Part shown: positions 17,276 to 26,345 of the stretch, piece by piece
Layout of the letters: every line of letters begins with the position of its first letter
Numbering within the stretch: the stretch's first letter is position 1
Assembly (NCBI RefSeq): GCF_011046895.1
Contig: NZ_CP049249.1
Location: 744,001-808,000 of the forward strand
Origin: Rhizobium rhizoryzae
GTDB lineage: Bacteria; Pseudomonadota; Alphaproteobacteria; Rhizobiales; Rhizobiaceae
Direction of reading: 5' to 3'
Length of the DNA: 64,000 bases
Notes under the pieces: generated by a model
What the model saw: only the letters and a program-made list of their open reading frames with translations
Told to the model about the DNA's origin: nothing
Database searches by the model: none
Made by a program: the position numbers and the translations under genes

Positions 17276-18247
17276 ATGACGGACAAGTTTCATCAGCCTG
17301 TCGATGCGGCGCAGGTGCCGCGATTTGCAGGACACGCGACGTTCATGCGGCTGCCGGCCGTAGCAGACGCCGAAGGTCTCGATATCGCACTTGTCGGCAT
17401 CCCGTGGGACGGCGGAACAACAAACCGTGCTGGCGCACGCCATGGACCGCGCGAGGTCCGAAATTATTCAAGCCTTATGCGCAGCGCGCATCACATGTTC
17501 GGAACTGAGCCCTACAAGGTTGCCAATATCGCAGATGTCGGCGACGTTGCCGTCAATCCCATTGATCTGATGGATGGTCTTCGACTGATCGAAAACGGGA
17601 TCTCCGCCATCGTGGAAAAAGGCGCCCTGCCGCTCGCCGTTGGCGGGGATCATCTAACCACCCTGCCCGTACTGCGCGCAGTCGCGAAGAATGGCCCCGT
17701 GGGTCTCATTCATTTCGATGCTCATTCCGACACGAACGACACCTATTTCGGCGATAATCGCTATACGCACGGAACTCCGTTTCGACGCGCGATCGAAGAG
17801 GGGCTGCTGGATCCAGCCCGCATGGTGCAGATCGGTATTCGGGGTTCGGTTTACGGTTCTGACGAGCATGCTTGGGCACTGAAGCAGGGTGTTCGTATCA
17901 TTTACATGGAAGAGTTCGTTGCCCGCGGCGCTCTTGAGGTCATGGAGGAGGCGCGCGCCATCGTTGGCGGCCATGCGACCTATGTGACCTTCGATATCGA
18001 CTCTATCGATCCATCCATGGCTCCCGGCACCGGAACCCCCGAGATTGGCGGGTTTACGACCCGTGAAGCCCAGCAACTTCTGCGTATGCTGGATGGCCTC
18101 AATCTGGTAGGCGCAGATGTGGTGGAAGTCGCCCCGCCCTTCGACTTGAACGGTATGACATCGATCGTCGGTGCAACCGTCATGTTCGAGTTGCTTTGCA
18201 TTCTCGCAAGACAGATCGAGCGGCAAAAAAACCGCATTGCCCGGTGA
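17276..18247 (+). CDS. speB: Agmatinase / arginase-family ureohydrolase
   Basis: A 323-residue ureohydrolase. The binuclear manganese ligands are evident in GGDHLTTLPVL, HFDAHSDTND and FDIDSIDPSMAPGTGTPEIGGF. The sequence resembles agmatinases and the guanidinobutyrase/guanidinopropionase group (TFMRLPAV, GIPWDGGTTNRAGARHGPREVRNYSS), which release urea from agmatine or a related guanidino compound. The symbol is therefore tentative. Cytoplasmic. Downstream on the opposite strand are glutaminase and succinate-semialdehyde dehydrogenase, so nitrogen scavenging via GABA-type routes is a sensible context, but the genes are not in one operon. Confidence 0.88.
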   Translation: MTDKFHQPVDAAQVPRFAGHATFMRLPAVADAEGLDIALVGIPWDGGTTNRAGARHGPREVRNYSSLMRSAHHMFGTEPYKVANIADVGDVAVNPIDLMDGLRLIENGISAIVEKGALPLAVGGDHLTTLPVLRAVAKNGPVGLIHFDAHSDTNDTYFGDNRYTHGTPFRRAIEEGLLDPARMVQIGIRGSVYGSDEHAWALKQGVRIIYMEEFVARGALEVMEEARAIVGGHATYVTFDIDSIDPSMAPGTGTPEIGGFTTREAQQLLRMLDGLNLVGADVVEVAPPFDLNGMTSIVGATVMFELLCILARQIERQKNRIAR

Positions 18248-18417
18248 ATGGCGATACAACAGAGATAGACTGCGGTTGACTATCAACATCTTGAACGCGG
18301 CCTTGGACAATCCCATATCTTCGTCAACCCGCTGGTCCGGGCCCCTCTGGTGAAGGTTACGGCGCCTTCACGATGTCGGACCCTTTTGAGTTCGATGCCG
18401 GATTGGAGGATTTCAGC

Positions 18418-18729
18418 ATGCTTGCAGATATTGCAGCCTGGTTCATTACGCTTTTTCTCATTAACCCGCTTCAAGCTGAAGCCCAGGAACAACTGCAGAG
18501 AGCGAACGCGTCCGCACAGACCGTGCAGCAGTTTCGCCAGTGTATTGCGAGCGAGGGTCCGCGCCTGATCGAACGCGCCACGAACGAGCCTGCCTGGGCC
18601 ATCGCCGCAGGGACAGGCCTCATGATTGGCTGGTCGTCTCCGCTGGAATACATTGACCGGAACAATGAAAACTGTGCCTCGGTCGTGCGCTTGCTGCAGG
18701 GTGGCGAGGGCAACACTGTCGAAAGCTGA
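18418..18729 (+). CDS. Small exported protein of unknown function
   Basis: A 103-residue protein beginning with a signal peptide, MLADIAAWFITLFLINPLQAEA, and probable cleavage after AEA. The mature part is about 80 residues and has two Cys (FRQCIASEG and NENCASVV) that could form a disulfide, with a Gly/Trp-rich hydrophobic patch AWAIAAGTGLMIGW between. I chose the ATG at 18418 because GGAGGA lies 7 bases upstream; an earlier in-frame ATG at 18373 would bury the signal sequence. No family is recognised. It lies between agmatinase and a hairpin terminator. Confidence 0.6.
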   Translation: MLADIAAWFITLFLINPLQAEAQEQLQRANASAQTVQQFRQCIASEGPRLIERATNEPAWAIAAGTGLMIGWSSPLEYIDRNNENCASVVRLLQGGEGNTVES

Positions 18730-18745
18730 TAGTCGTTTCTGAAAC

Positions 18746-18780
18746 AAAAAAGAGAGGAGCGTAGCAGTGCTCCTCTCTTC
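18746..18780 (-). terminator. Hairpin terminator, best on the minus strand (glsA side)
   Basis: AGAGAGGAGC and GCTCCTCTCT form a perfect 10-bp stem with an 8-base loop. On the minus strand it is followed by a run of six T; on the plus strand only by TC. It can end glsA transcription and perhaps also the small exported-protein gene. Confidence 0.7.
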
Positions 18781-18986
18781 GCCGCATCTCCCAGGAATGG
18801 GAAGAATGGTCAAAAGCCTTAGACGCCTGACGCTCAGTATGCGTCCGTCAAACCAGCATGGACAGAAACGGATTTAGGTTGCCCCCCGATGGCCACACCC
18901 TGCTAAAGGCGCAAATGGTGCAGACACCGAAGAAGACAAGGGCAATTCATTTCGCTCTTTGAATATTTATCTGAGCGAGGGGCGGA

Positions 18987-19916
18987 TCACCCGCCAAATA
19001 CCGACCAGCCCGTTTTGTTGGCCAGCATTTCCAGAGCTAAGGAACCAACCAGCGAGTTTCCATTCTGATTGAGACCGGGCGACCAGACAGCGACCGAAGC
19101 CTTGCCGGGGGCCACTGCCATGATGCCGCCGCCAACGCCGCTCTTGCCGGGCAAGCCTACGTGATAGGCGAAATCGCCGGAGCCATCATAATGGCCGCAT
19201 GTCAGCATCAACGCGTTGATACGACGAGCACGCTGGCTGGACACGACCGTATGACCTGTGATCGGGTTTTTGCCGTTGGCTGCCAGAAAGAGGCCTGCGC
19301 GCGCAAGCTGAGTGCAGCTCATTGCGAGCGCACATTGGTGAAAGTAGACGCCCAGCACGTGATCCACTGGATGCTGCAGCTTTCCATAGGACTTCATGAA
19401 ATTTGCGAGCGCCATGTTGCGAAAACCTGTCGCTGCCTCAGACCGGGCAACCTCCGGATCGATCGCGATTGTCGGATCGTCTGCAAGATACTGAACAAAA
19501 CGAACGATCTCGCCAATTGCCTCGCGTGGCGTGTGGCCAGCAAGTACGGAATCCGAAATGACAATTGCACCGGCATTGATGAAGGGATTGCGCGGCTTGC
19601 CGTGCTCATGTTCCAGCTGGACAATGGAGTTGAAGGCAGAGCCTGAAGGTTCGCGACCGACCCGGTTCCACGTTGTTTCGCCATGCTTGCCCAGTGCCAA
19701 AGTCAGAGTGAAGACCTTGGACACGCTCTGAATGGAGAAGGCTTCGTCGCAATCGCCAGTCTTGTAGACGGTGCCGTTGAGGTCAATGATGGCGATGCCG
19801 AACTTGTTCGGGTCGACACGCGCAAGCGATGGGATGTAGTCAGCCACCTTGCCTTCGCCGGTCCGCGGCTTCAACGTATGATGGATCTCTTCGACCAAAG
19901 CCTGTAGGTCCGCCAT
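18987..19916 (-). CDS. glsA: Glutaminase
   Basis: A 309-residue serine-dependent glutaminase that hydrolyses glutamine to glutamate and ammonia. The catalytic Ser-x-x-Lys lies in [13 protein letters not shown] (Ser64, Lys67). Other conserved blocks are [23 protein letters not shown] and the late [16 protein letters not shown]. Length equals that of E. coli YbaS/YneH. The start at 19916 is preceded by a GGGAAAG purine stretch. The next gene on the same strand is a succinate-semialdehyde dehydrogenase 97 bases upstream, so co-transcription is possible. Confidence 0.96.
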   Translation of the reverse strand: MADLQALVEEIHHTLKPRTGEGKVADYIPSLARVDPNKFGIAIIDLNGTVYKTGDCDEAFSIQSVSKVFTLTLALGKHGETTWNRVGREPSGSAFNSIVQLEHEHGKPRNPFINAGAIVISDSVLAGHTPREAIGEIVRFVQYLADDPTIAIDPEVARSEAATGFRNMALANFMKSYGKLQHPVDHVLGVYFHQCALAMSCTQLARAGLFLAANGKNPITGHTVVSSQRARRINALMLTCGHYDGSGDFAYHVGLPGKSGVGGGIMAVAPGKASVAVWSPGLNQNGNSLVGSLALEMLANKTGWSVFGG

Positions 19917-20013
19917 TCTTTCCCGTCGCTCCGATGATTGTCTGTGTCACCTCTATGCGCAAAGAAGGTGAAACTCGCAAGCGGTCTCACCTCCGCCAGA
20001 GCGCGGCTTGGCG

Positions 20014-21486
20014 TCACAAACCGCCGAGGCAAATGTATTTCATTTCGAGATAATCTTCCAAACCGTGCCGCGAGCCCTCTCGGCCGATGCCGGATTGCTT
20101 CATTCCACCAAAAGGTGCCGCTTCCGAAGACATCCGGCCCGTATTGACGCCCACCATTCCGTATTCGAGGGCTTCGGCAACGCGCCAAACACGCTTCATG
20201 TTCGAAGCATAGAAGTAGGCTGCCAGGCCGTAGATCGTGTCATTCGCCTCACGAATAACCTCGTCGGCATCGTCAAAGCGAATGATGGGGGCCAGAGGAC
20301 CGAAGGTCTCTTCCTGAGCAAGCTTCATCGTCTTGCTGACATTGGTGATGACCGTTGGCTGGAAGAAAGTTCCGTCATTGCCGCACTGCCTGCCGCCGCA
20401 ACGAACCTGTGCGCCTTGCGCCAATGCATCATCGATGTGTTGTTTCATCTTGAACAACGCACGCTCATCAATAAGAGGGCCGACCGTCGTCGCTGAATCG
20501 AAGCCGTCTCCCACGACAAGCGACTGGACGCGATGCGCAAATTTTTCGGCGAACTCATCGTAGACGGCTGCCTGAACGTAAAGACGATTGGCGGAGACGC
20601 AGGTCTGGCCCGCATTTCGAAACTTTGCCTGTATCGCGCCATCGACAGCCTCATCGATATCCGCGTCATCGAAAACGATGAATGGAGCATTTCCTCCCAA
20701 TTCGAAGCTGATCCGCTTGATCTGATCCGAACACTGGCGCATCAGAATGCGGCCCACCTCTGTCGAGCCGGTGAAGCTGATCTTGCGGACCTTCGCATTG
20801 GTGCAAAGCTCGGTGCCGACTGCTTCACCTTCCGCAGCATACACGAGGTTGACGACGCCTTCGGGGAAACCGGCCAGACGCGTGAGCGCGAACATGGCAC
20901 CCGCAACAAGCGGCGTTTGTTCGGCTGGTTTGATGATGACTGTACATCCCGCTGCCAGCGCTGGAGAAATCTTGCGCGCGACCATGGACGCCGGAAAATT
21001 CCAGGGTGTGATGGCACCAACAATGCCAACCGGTTGCTTGATCACCAGCATTCGCCGGTCGTTTGAAGGGGCGGAAATCGTCTCTCCGTAGATGCGGTTT
21101 GCCTCTTCCGCATACCACTGCAGATAGGCCGCCGCATGGGCCACCTCCGATTTGGCTTCTGCCAAAGGCTTTCCCATCTCTGCTGTCAGGATCGCGGCAA
21201 GATCGTCGCTATGTTGCAGGATTAGACGATGCCAGTTCCAGAGAATGTTGGATCGTTCGCGCGCGGTCAGACCGGCCCATTTTTCCTGCGCGGCTTCCGC
21301 CCGGTCGATAGCGATACGCACCTCTTCCACGCCCATGTCCGGCAATTCGGCCAGCAATTCGCCTGTCGACGGATTGAAGACCTTGAAACGCTTGAGAGTC
21401 GAAAGCTCCCCAGATGGCAATTCGGCGAGTGCCTCGAAAAGGGCGGGTTCTTTGAGATGCTTGAGCAAGGCGGAAGTAATGGTCAC
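20014..21486 (-). CDS. gabD: NAD(P)-dependent succinate-semialdehyde dehydrogenase
   Basis: A 490-residue aldehyde dehydrogenase of the GabD type. The catalytic set is complete: Asn163 (ITPWNFPASM), Glu262 (FELGGNAPFIVFDDAD) and Cys296 (NAGQTCVSANRLYVQ). The FDSATTVGPLIDERALFKMKQHIDDA segment is characteristic of SSADH, which oxidises succinic semialdehyde from GABA breakdown to succinate. It uses a GTG start at 21486 with AAGGAG 8-9 bases before it. Closely related enzymes take glutarate semialdehyde, so the substrate is probable rather than proven. It lies upstream of glsA on the same strand. Confidence 0.92.
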   Translation of the reverse strand: MTITSALLKHLKEPALFEALAELPSGELSTLKRFKVFNPSTGELLAELPDMGVEEVRIAIDRAEAAQEKWAGLTARERSNILWNWHRLILQHSDDLAAILTAEMGKPLAEAKSEVAHAAAYLQWYAEEANRIYGETISAPSNDRRMLVIKQPVGIVGAITPWNFPASMVARKISPALAAGCTVIIKPAEQTPLVAGAMFALTRLAGFPEGVVNLVYAAEGEAVGTELCTNAKVRKISFTGSTEVGRILMRQCSDQIKRISFELGGNAPFIVFDDADIDEAVDGAIQAKFRNAGQTCVSANRLYVQAAVYDEFAEKFAHRVQSLVVGDGFDSATTVGPLIDERALFKMKQHIDDALAQGAQVRCGGRQCGNDGTFFQPTVITNVSKTMKLAQEETFGPLAPIIRFDDADEVIREANDTIYGLAAYFYASNMKRVWRVAEALEYGMVGVNTGRMSSEAAPFGGMKQSGIGREGSRHGLEDYLEMKYICLGGL

Positions 21487-21550
21487 GGCGAAGTCTCCTT
21501 GCCGCCTTCTACTCTGTGGAACTGGCCGGAGCCAGTTCTTTTCGTAGCAT

Positions 21551-22468
21551 TCAATCCACCACAGCTTCCATCAACCGATGAATAATCTTGCGGTCGAATT
21601 GTTCGTTTCGCTCATACATCCAGTCCAACGCTTCCTTCGACGTCCAGGGCTTCTTGTATGGTCGGGTAGATGTCAGCGCATCATAGACATCACACACTGT
21701 GCCAATACGAACGGCAAGGCTGATTTCTGATGCCTTCAAGGCTCTTGGATAACCCTTGCCGTCCAGAGTTTCGTGATGGTTTCGGCAAACCTCCAGGATA
21801 AGTTCGCACTCTATGCCGTTCTTGCGCAGAATATCGTAACCAACGTCCGGGTGCGATTGGATGATCCGCCGCTCTTCGGGCGTCAGCGCGCCGCTCTTGC
21901 CAAGGATCTGGTTTGGCGTGAAAAGCTTGCCTATGTCGTGCAGCAAGCCAGCCATGCCGAGTTCGAGGATCGTTTGCTCCTTCAGACGCAGCAATTGACC
22001 GATGCGCATCATGAGCGTGCTGACGCTGAGACAATGCAGATAGGTGGCTGTATCCTTCTTGCGCAACCGTGTCATCTGGATCAGCGCTGACGTCGAGCGG
22101 GTAGCCACCTCCTCCAGCGTACGGACGACCCCGCGCGTCTTTTCCAGATCAAATTCCTTGCCAGCAACCAGTTGATCAAAAACGGAATAAACATCATTGA
22201 TGCCCTGCATCAGGGCAGTCGCAACAATCTGGCTCTCGACAAGCTTCTCCTTCGCTTCGCTGAGCGAATCCTTCGGCTTGGTCTCCGGTTTGGCACAACC
22301 AAGCGTCGTGTTGATCAGAACAGAAGCGGCTGATGTCAGGCGGATGGCATCAAGGTCCTCTTTCTCCCGAAGAAGAAAGCGCTTTTTATTGAACTCAGCG
22401 TCGGGACATTCCACAGCCTCCACATACATGCCCTGGCAGAGCGAATGCTTCGAAATGCGAACCAGCAT
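21551..22468 (-). CDS. HD-GYP domain cyclic-di-GMP phosphodiesterase
   Basis: A 305-residue signalling protein. Residues about 1-110 are a DUF3391-type N-terminal domain (MLVRISKHSLCQGMYVEAVECP). From about residue 145 comes the HD-GYP domain: HCLSVSTLMMRIGQLL, LLHDIGKLFTPNQIL, the HPDVGYDIL block, CRNHHETLDGKGYPRAL containing the GYP signature, and CDVYDALTSTRPYKK. Such proteins hydrolyse cyclic di-GMP and so favour motility over biofilm. All metal-ligand motifs are intact, so it should be active. No membrane segment is seen. It is monocistronic by position, with AGGAACGCC before the ATG. Confidence 0.94.
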   Translation of the reverse strand: MLVRISKHSLCQGMYVEAVECPDAEFNKKRFLLREKEDLDAIRLTSAASVLINTTLGCAKPETKPKDSLSEAKEKLVESQIVATALMQGINDVYSVFDQLVAGKEFDLEKTRGVVRTLEEVATRSTSALIQMTRLRKKDTATYLHCLSVSTLMMRIGQLLRLKEQTILELGMAGLLHDIGKLFTPNQILGKSGALTPEERRIIQSHPDVGYDILRKNGIECELILEVCRNHHETLDGKGYPRALKASEISLAVRIGTVCDVYDALTSTRPYKKPWTSKEALDWMYERNEQFDRKIIHRLMEAVVD

Positions 22469-22638
22469 GGCGTTCCTACGCAGACAAGAGATGGGCCTGT
22501 ATTGGAAGGAACTTAGTTACAAATATCTAATTCATTACTGATGAAATCCGTAAAATTGCAGCTACAGCAATAAAACTGTCTCAAGAATAGCCGATATACT
22601 CTCAATTTTTAGGTGGGAGACACGAACTCATCTGGAGA

Positions 22639-22666
22639 GTGACCGCCGCAGGGATGAGGCGGTCAC
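22639..22666. terminator. Hairpin after the GH2 glycosidase gene
   Basis: GTGACCGCC and GGCGGTCAC form a 9-bp perfect stem with a 10-base loop, 25 bases after the GH2 stop on the minus strand. There is no T-run, so it is only a possible terminator or message-stabilising structure. The rest of 22469-22690 shows nothing else. Confidence 0.4.
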
Positions 22667-22690
22667 GGGTACAATACGGACAAGCGGAGT

Positions 22691-24934
22691 TCAGGAAACA
22701 GTGATCTCGATCTTTTCTGCCTGGAACCCGCTGCCATGTGCAGTTAAAGTCATGACGCCTGAACTCTCACCCGCTTCAACATAGACGCCGACAACGCCAC
22801 CCTTGAAGCTGACGAGGCTTCCACCAATCAAGCGGCCTGGACCTTCAAGAGCAAGCGTGACAGGTTCGTTGAAGAACGGCATCACATTTCCGGCTTGATC
22901 AAGAGCTCGCAGGATAACGCGCGTCGTATCCTTGCAACCTTTTTCCAACAGGTCAGTATCGGCAACCATTTCGAGGTTCGTCGGCACCGGATCTGCTGGC
23001 ATGAAGATTGATTTCACCGCCACGCCATCGAGATAACCGATGATCGTTCCGTCTCGCCAGGTCATGCCCCATTCACCGAATTCTTCCGGTGTCACCATAT
23101 GGCGTTCCAGAATGCAGGGCGGATGATCGAGATGCGGGTAGGTCACTCTGTCCGGCTCGATGCGCTTGGTCACATTGCCGATCTTCACCTCAACATAGTC
23201 ACAGTTGGTCAGAACGATCAGCGGAAGGACCCCGCCGATGTTGCGCTCTCCACGCGCCCAGAACGTGACCGGTTGAAGCACCACTCCGTCGCTCGGCGAC
23301 CCTTGGGATGCATAGACCGCGGCAGCGAACTTGGGTTCGCGATAGATATCGAGGACCCCATGGTAGCAGATGCGGTCACCGGATCCGAAATCCTTGTGCG
23401 TGTTGTAGTCGGCCATGCACCATCCGATGCAGCCAGATGTTGATGGCGTGCCGGCTGAAGCGTTGAGAATGGCAAGATGCCGGCTGACATGTTCCAGTTG
23501 GCGCTGTTCTTGATCGAAACGCTTGGTGGGATACATATGCCCGCCATATTCGGTCACAAGATATGGCACCTTGCGGTCGAGTCCGGTGACTTCCTGTTGA
23601 TCCCTCAGGATGATCCGATCGCGATTGTGCCCCGGCAATTCTTCCATGCCGAGAATGAAGTCATTCATCGTGAAGACGTCTTCCAGCATTTCGCTTTCAG
23701 GAATGTAACGTACGCCGCCGGTCTGCCGAGTGGGATCCAACTCCCTCGCCACGCGATTCGTCTCGACGTAGAAGTCATGGTCGTCCTTGCTCTCATTGAT
23801 CCGGACGCCCCAAATGATGATGGATGGATGGTTCCAGTCACGTTCGATCATGCGGCGCACGTTGCGAACGGACCCCGCCTTCCAGCTCTCACCCCCGATG
23901 TGCTGCCAACCGGGAATTTCTTCAAACACCAGCAAGCCGATTTCATCACAGCGATTGAGGAAATACGGCGACTGCGGATAGTGTGACGTCCGCACGATAT
24001 TGCAGCGCAAATCGTGTTTCAGTATGTCGGCGTCCTTTTCCTGGCCACGCTGGCCCATGGCATAGCCAAGATGTGCCCAGGACTGGTGGCGGTTCAGGCC
24101 GCGCAATTTGACGACCCGACCGTTGAGTTTGAAGCCATCCGTGGTGAATTCCGCTGTCCGGAAACCGAAACGGTGAGCGCTCGTATCCCGCCCGGATGGA
24201 GCATCCAGCTCAAGTTCGAGCGTATAGAGGCGAGGATCATCAATGTCCCACAACTGAATATTTCGAAGCCCTGCGAGCTCGATTTCGACAGTCTCCGCGG
24301 CAATGGACACGCAATGGCAGGCGATCGTTTCACCATCACTCCCCTTTAGCGTGACGCCGATTTCTCCATTAATGCTCAAGCCTTGCGGGTTCGAGAGGGC
24401 AACCCGTGCCTTGATTGTCTTTTCCTCGGCCAAGGCATCCGGCGTTTCAATCTTGACGAGCCCGACAGAGACCGGAGCGGTGGCCTTCAACCAGACATCG
24501 CGGTAGATGCCTGCATAGGTCAGATAATCGATGACACCCCCGAATGGCGGAATCTCAGGGTTCTCAGACCCATCCACCCTGACCGTGATCAGATTTGAAC
24601 CCTTGTTGAGATGGGGCGTCAGCCTTGCCTCAAACGGTGTATACCCATCCTTGTGTGAAACGACCTCGGTGCCATTTACGAACACGACGGCATCGGCCAT
24701 GGCCCCGTCAAAAACCAGGCTGATTTCCCTTCCCTCGAAGACATCACGCCAGGCAAGGCTCGTCTGATATGTGAATGCTCTCTGGTAGCATTTCTCATCA
24801 AAGTAATTGTAGGGAAGCTCTACCGCAGTATGGGGAAGCGAAATGCTCTCGCCATTCACCTCCTCGGCAATCCAGCCCGCGTCAAAACCGTGCTTGAATG
24901 TCCAGCCCGAATTGAACCGCTCCCACATACGCAT
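22691..24934 (-). CDS. Glycoside hydrolase family 2 (beta-glucuronidase/galactosidase-like)
   Basis: A 747-residue GH2 enzyme. The N-terminal jelly-roll sugar-binding domain (about 1-180) has the ISLPHTAVELPYNYFDE start and AYAGIYRDVWL-type block (LTYAGIYRDVWLKATAP). An Ig-like domain and the TIM barrel (about 270-560) follow. The catalytic acid/base is Glu381 in IIWGVRINESKDD and the nucleophile Glu462 in VTEYGGHMYP. A C-terminal beta domain follows. There is no signal peptide, so it acts on imported oligosaccharides. Exact sugar (glucuronide, galactoside or mannoside) cannot be told. It is divergent from a SolA-like oxidase gene. Two close ATGs (24934, 24928) are possible starts. Confidence 0.9.
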   Translation of the reverse strand: MRMWERFNSGWTFKHGFDAGWIAEEVNGESISLPHTAVELPYNYFDEKCYQRAFTYQTSLAWRDVFEGREISLVFDGAMADAVVFVNGTEVVSHKDGYTPFEARLTPHLNKGSNLITVRVDGSENPEIPPFGGVIDYLTYAGIYRDVWLKATAPVSVGLVKIETPDALAEEKTIKARVALSNPQGLSINGEIGVTLKGSDGETIACHCVSIAAETVEIELAGLRNIQLWDIDDPRLYTLELELDAPSGRDTSAHRFGFRTAEFTTDGFKLNGRVVKLRGLNRHQSWAHLGYAMGQRGQEKDADILKHDLRCNIVRTSHYPQSPYFLNRCDEIGLLVFEEIPGWQHIGGESWKAGSVRNVRRMIERDWNHPSIIIWGVRINESKDDHDFYVETNRVARELDPTRQTGGVRYIPESEMLEDVFTMNDFILGMEELPGHNRDRIILRDQQEVTGLDRKVPYLVTEYGGHMYPTKRFDQEQRQLEHVSRHLAILNASAGTPSTSGCIGWCMADYNTHKDFGSGDRICYHGVLDIYREPKFAAAVYASQGSPSDGVVLQPVTFWARGERNIGGVLPLIVLTNCDYVEVKIGNVTKRIEPDRVTYPHLDHPPCILERHMVTPEEFGEWGMTWRDGTIIGYLDGVAVKSIFMPADPVPTNLEMVADTDLLEKGCKDTTRVILRALDQAGNVMPFFNEPVTLALEGPGRLIGGSLVSFKGGVVGVYVEAGESSGVMTLTAHGSGFQAEKIEITVS

Positions 24935-25117
24935 TGAACCCTCCAGATATTTATCGATTGGCAGTCCGAGCGGAATCGATCAGACCTTGATACCTTGCGC
25001 ATTGTGATAATAAGCAGCATCGGGTGGCGCAAGGCACTTGTATGATCACCTGACCTCTTGCCATCCATACGTCCCGGATTGCGGGTATAGCGGTCAATAG
25101 CGAGCAAGGAGAAACCT

Positions 25118-26257
25118 ATGAGCCAGAGCTTCGATGTCGCAGTGATCGGACTGGGCGCTATGGGTAGCGCAGCTCTGGCGGAGCTGGCAGAACGCGGCTT
25201 CAAGGTCATCGGTTCCGAACGGCATTACCCGGCGCATCCTCTGGGATCGTCACATGGTGACAGCCGAATGATCCGCCTCGCCTATTTCGAAGACCCGTCT
25301 TATGTCCCAATTCTTCAGAGAGCCTATGCCAAGTGGCGCGAACTGGAGCAGCGATCCGGACAGGAAGTCCTTTCCGTAACGGGCGTGCTCCAGATCGGAC
25401 TGCCCGATAGTGACCTGCTTCGCGGTGTACTTGCCTCCTGCGCGCTGCACGGATTGAGCCATGAAGTGCTGGATGCGTCCAGTACAATGGCCCGTTTCCC
25501 GGCCTTTTCCCTCGACCCTGATGAAATGGCAATCCTTGATCCCGAGGGAGGCTTCGTAAGGCCTGAGATAGCCATCTCGCTTCAGGTCAAGCGGGCTGCA
25601 GCGGCAGGCGCAGTGATGCATTTTGGGGAGACAATCACTCACATCGATCCGGGCCAGGGCGGCGTCTCGGTTGTTTCGAACCACGGCAGATATTTCGCGA
25701 AAAAGGTCATCGTGGCCACCGGCGCCTGGATCAACCAACTCGTTCCCCGGTTACAAGGGAAGGCAAAGCCGATCCGCCAGGTGGTTGCCTGGTATCATCC
25801 GAAGCAGGCGCTCAACGCACAACAGGGAAGAATGCCCGGATTCATCCGCGACGAAGGTCCCAATGGCGCGTTCTTCGGCTTTCCAGCCATCGGTTCCGAC
25901 GGCGTGAAGATTGGACGTCATCTTCATTTCAATCAGCCTCTTGACCCGGACGAGCCGAATGCACCCGTCGACGATGAGGATTTTACGCTTCTGGATCAAT
26001 TCGCACACCATCGGCTACCGACGGTCGCGAGCTTCCGGCACAAGGCCATTACCTGTCGCTATACGATGATGCCGAACGAGAATTTCCTGATCGACTTCCT
26101 GCCGGGCACGGATGACATTATCATCTGCTCTGCTTGCTCGGGTCATGGTTTCAAGTTCGCCAGCGTCATCGGAGAAATTCTTGCCGATCTGGCAGAGAAG
26201 AGCACCACCGACCTGCCGATCGGTTTATTCGCCTTTGACCGTCATTTTCCGGGCTGA
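25118..26257 (+). CDS. solA: SolA-like FAD amino-acid oxidase (N-methyltryptophan/sarcosine oxidase family)
   Basis: A 379-residue monomeric sarcosine oxidase-type flavoenzyme. The dinucleotide-binding motif is at the N-terminus (VAVIGLGAMGSAALAELAERG) and SSHGDSRMIRLAYFEDPSYV is diagnostic of the SolA/MSOX branch. Cys313 in AITCRYTMMPNENFLIDF is at the position that carries FAD covalently in MSOX, and CSGHGFKFASVIGE closes the FAD site. It oxidatively demethylates N-methyl amino acids, giving formaldehyde and hydrogen peroxide. GGAGAAACCT precedes the ATG. The exact substrate is unknown, so the symbol marks the family only. Confidence 0.9.
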   Translation: MSQSFDVAVIGLGAMGSAALAELAERGFKVIGSERHYPAHPLGSSHGDSRMIRLAYFEDPSYVPILQRAYAKWRELEQRSGQEVLSVTGVLQIGLPDSDLLRGVLASCALHGLSHEVLDASSTMARFPAFSLDPDEMAILDPEGGFVRPEIAISLQVKRAAAAGAVMHFGETITHIDPGQGGVSVVSNHGRYFAKKVIVATGAWINQLVPRLQGKAKPIRQVVAWYHPKQALNAQQGRMPGFIRDEGPNGAFFGFPAIGSDGVKIGRHLHFNQPLDPDEPNAPVDDEDFTLLDQFAHHRLPTVASFRHKAITCRYTMMPNENFLIDFLPGTDDIIICSACSGHGFKFASVIGEILADLAEKSTTDLPIGLFAFDRHFPG

Positions 26258-26292
26258 TCGTCTGGGGCCTGGTTTAGCGGAACCTGTAAAGA

Positions 26293-26329
26293 TTGAGGCT
26301 TACCCGCTCGTCGAGCGAGCAACCCTCAA
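26293..26329. terminator. Hairpin between convergent solA-like and patB-like genes
   Basis: TTGAGG at 26293-26298 pairs with CCTCAA at 26324-26329, and inside it CGCTCG pairs with CGAGCG. No strong T-run follows on either strand. Its place between two converging genes suggests a bidirectional terminator. Confidence 0.4.
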
Positions 26330-26345
26330 ACAAAGCTGTGTTTTC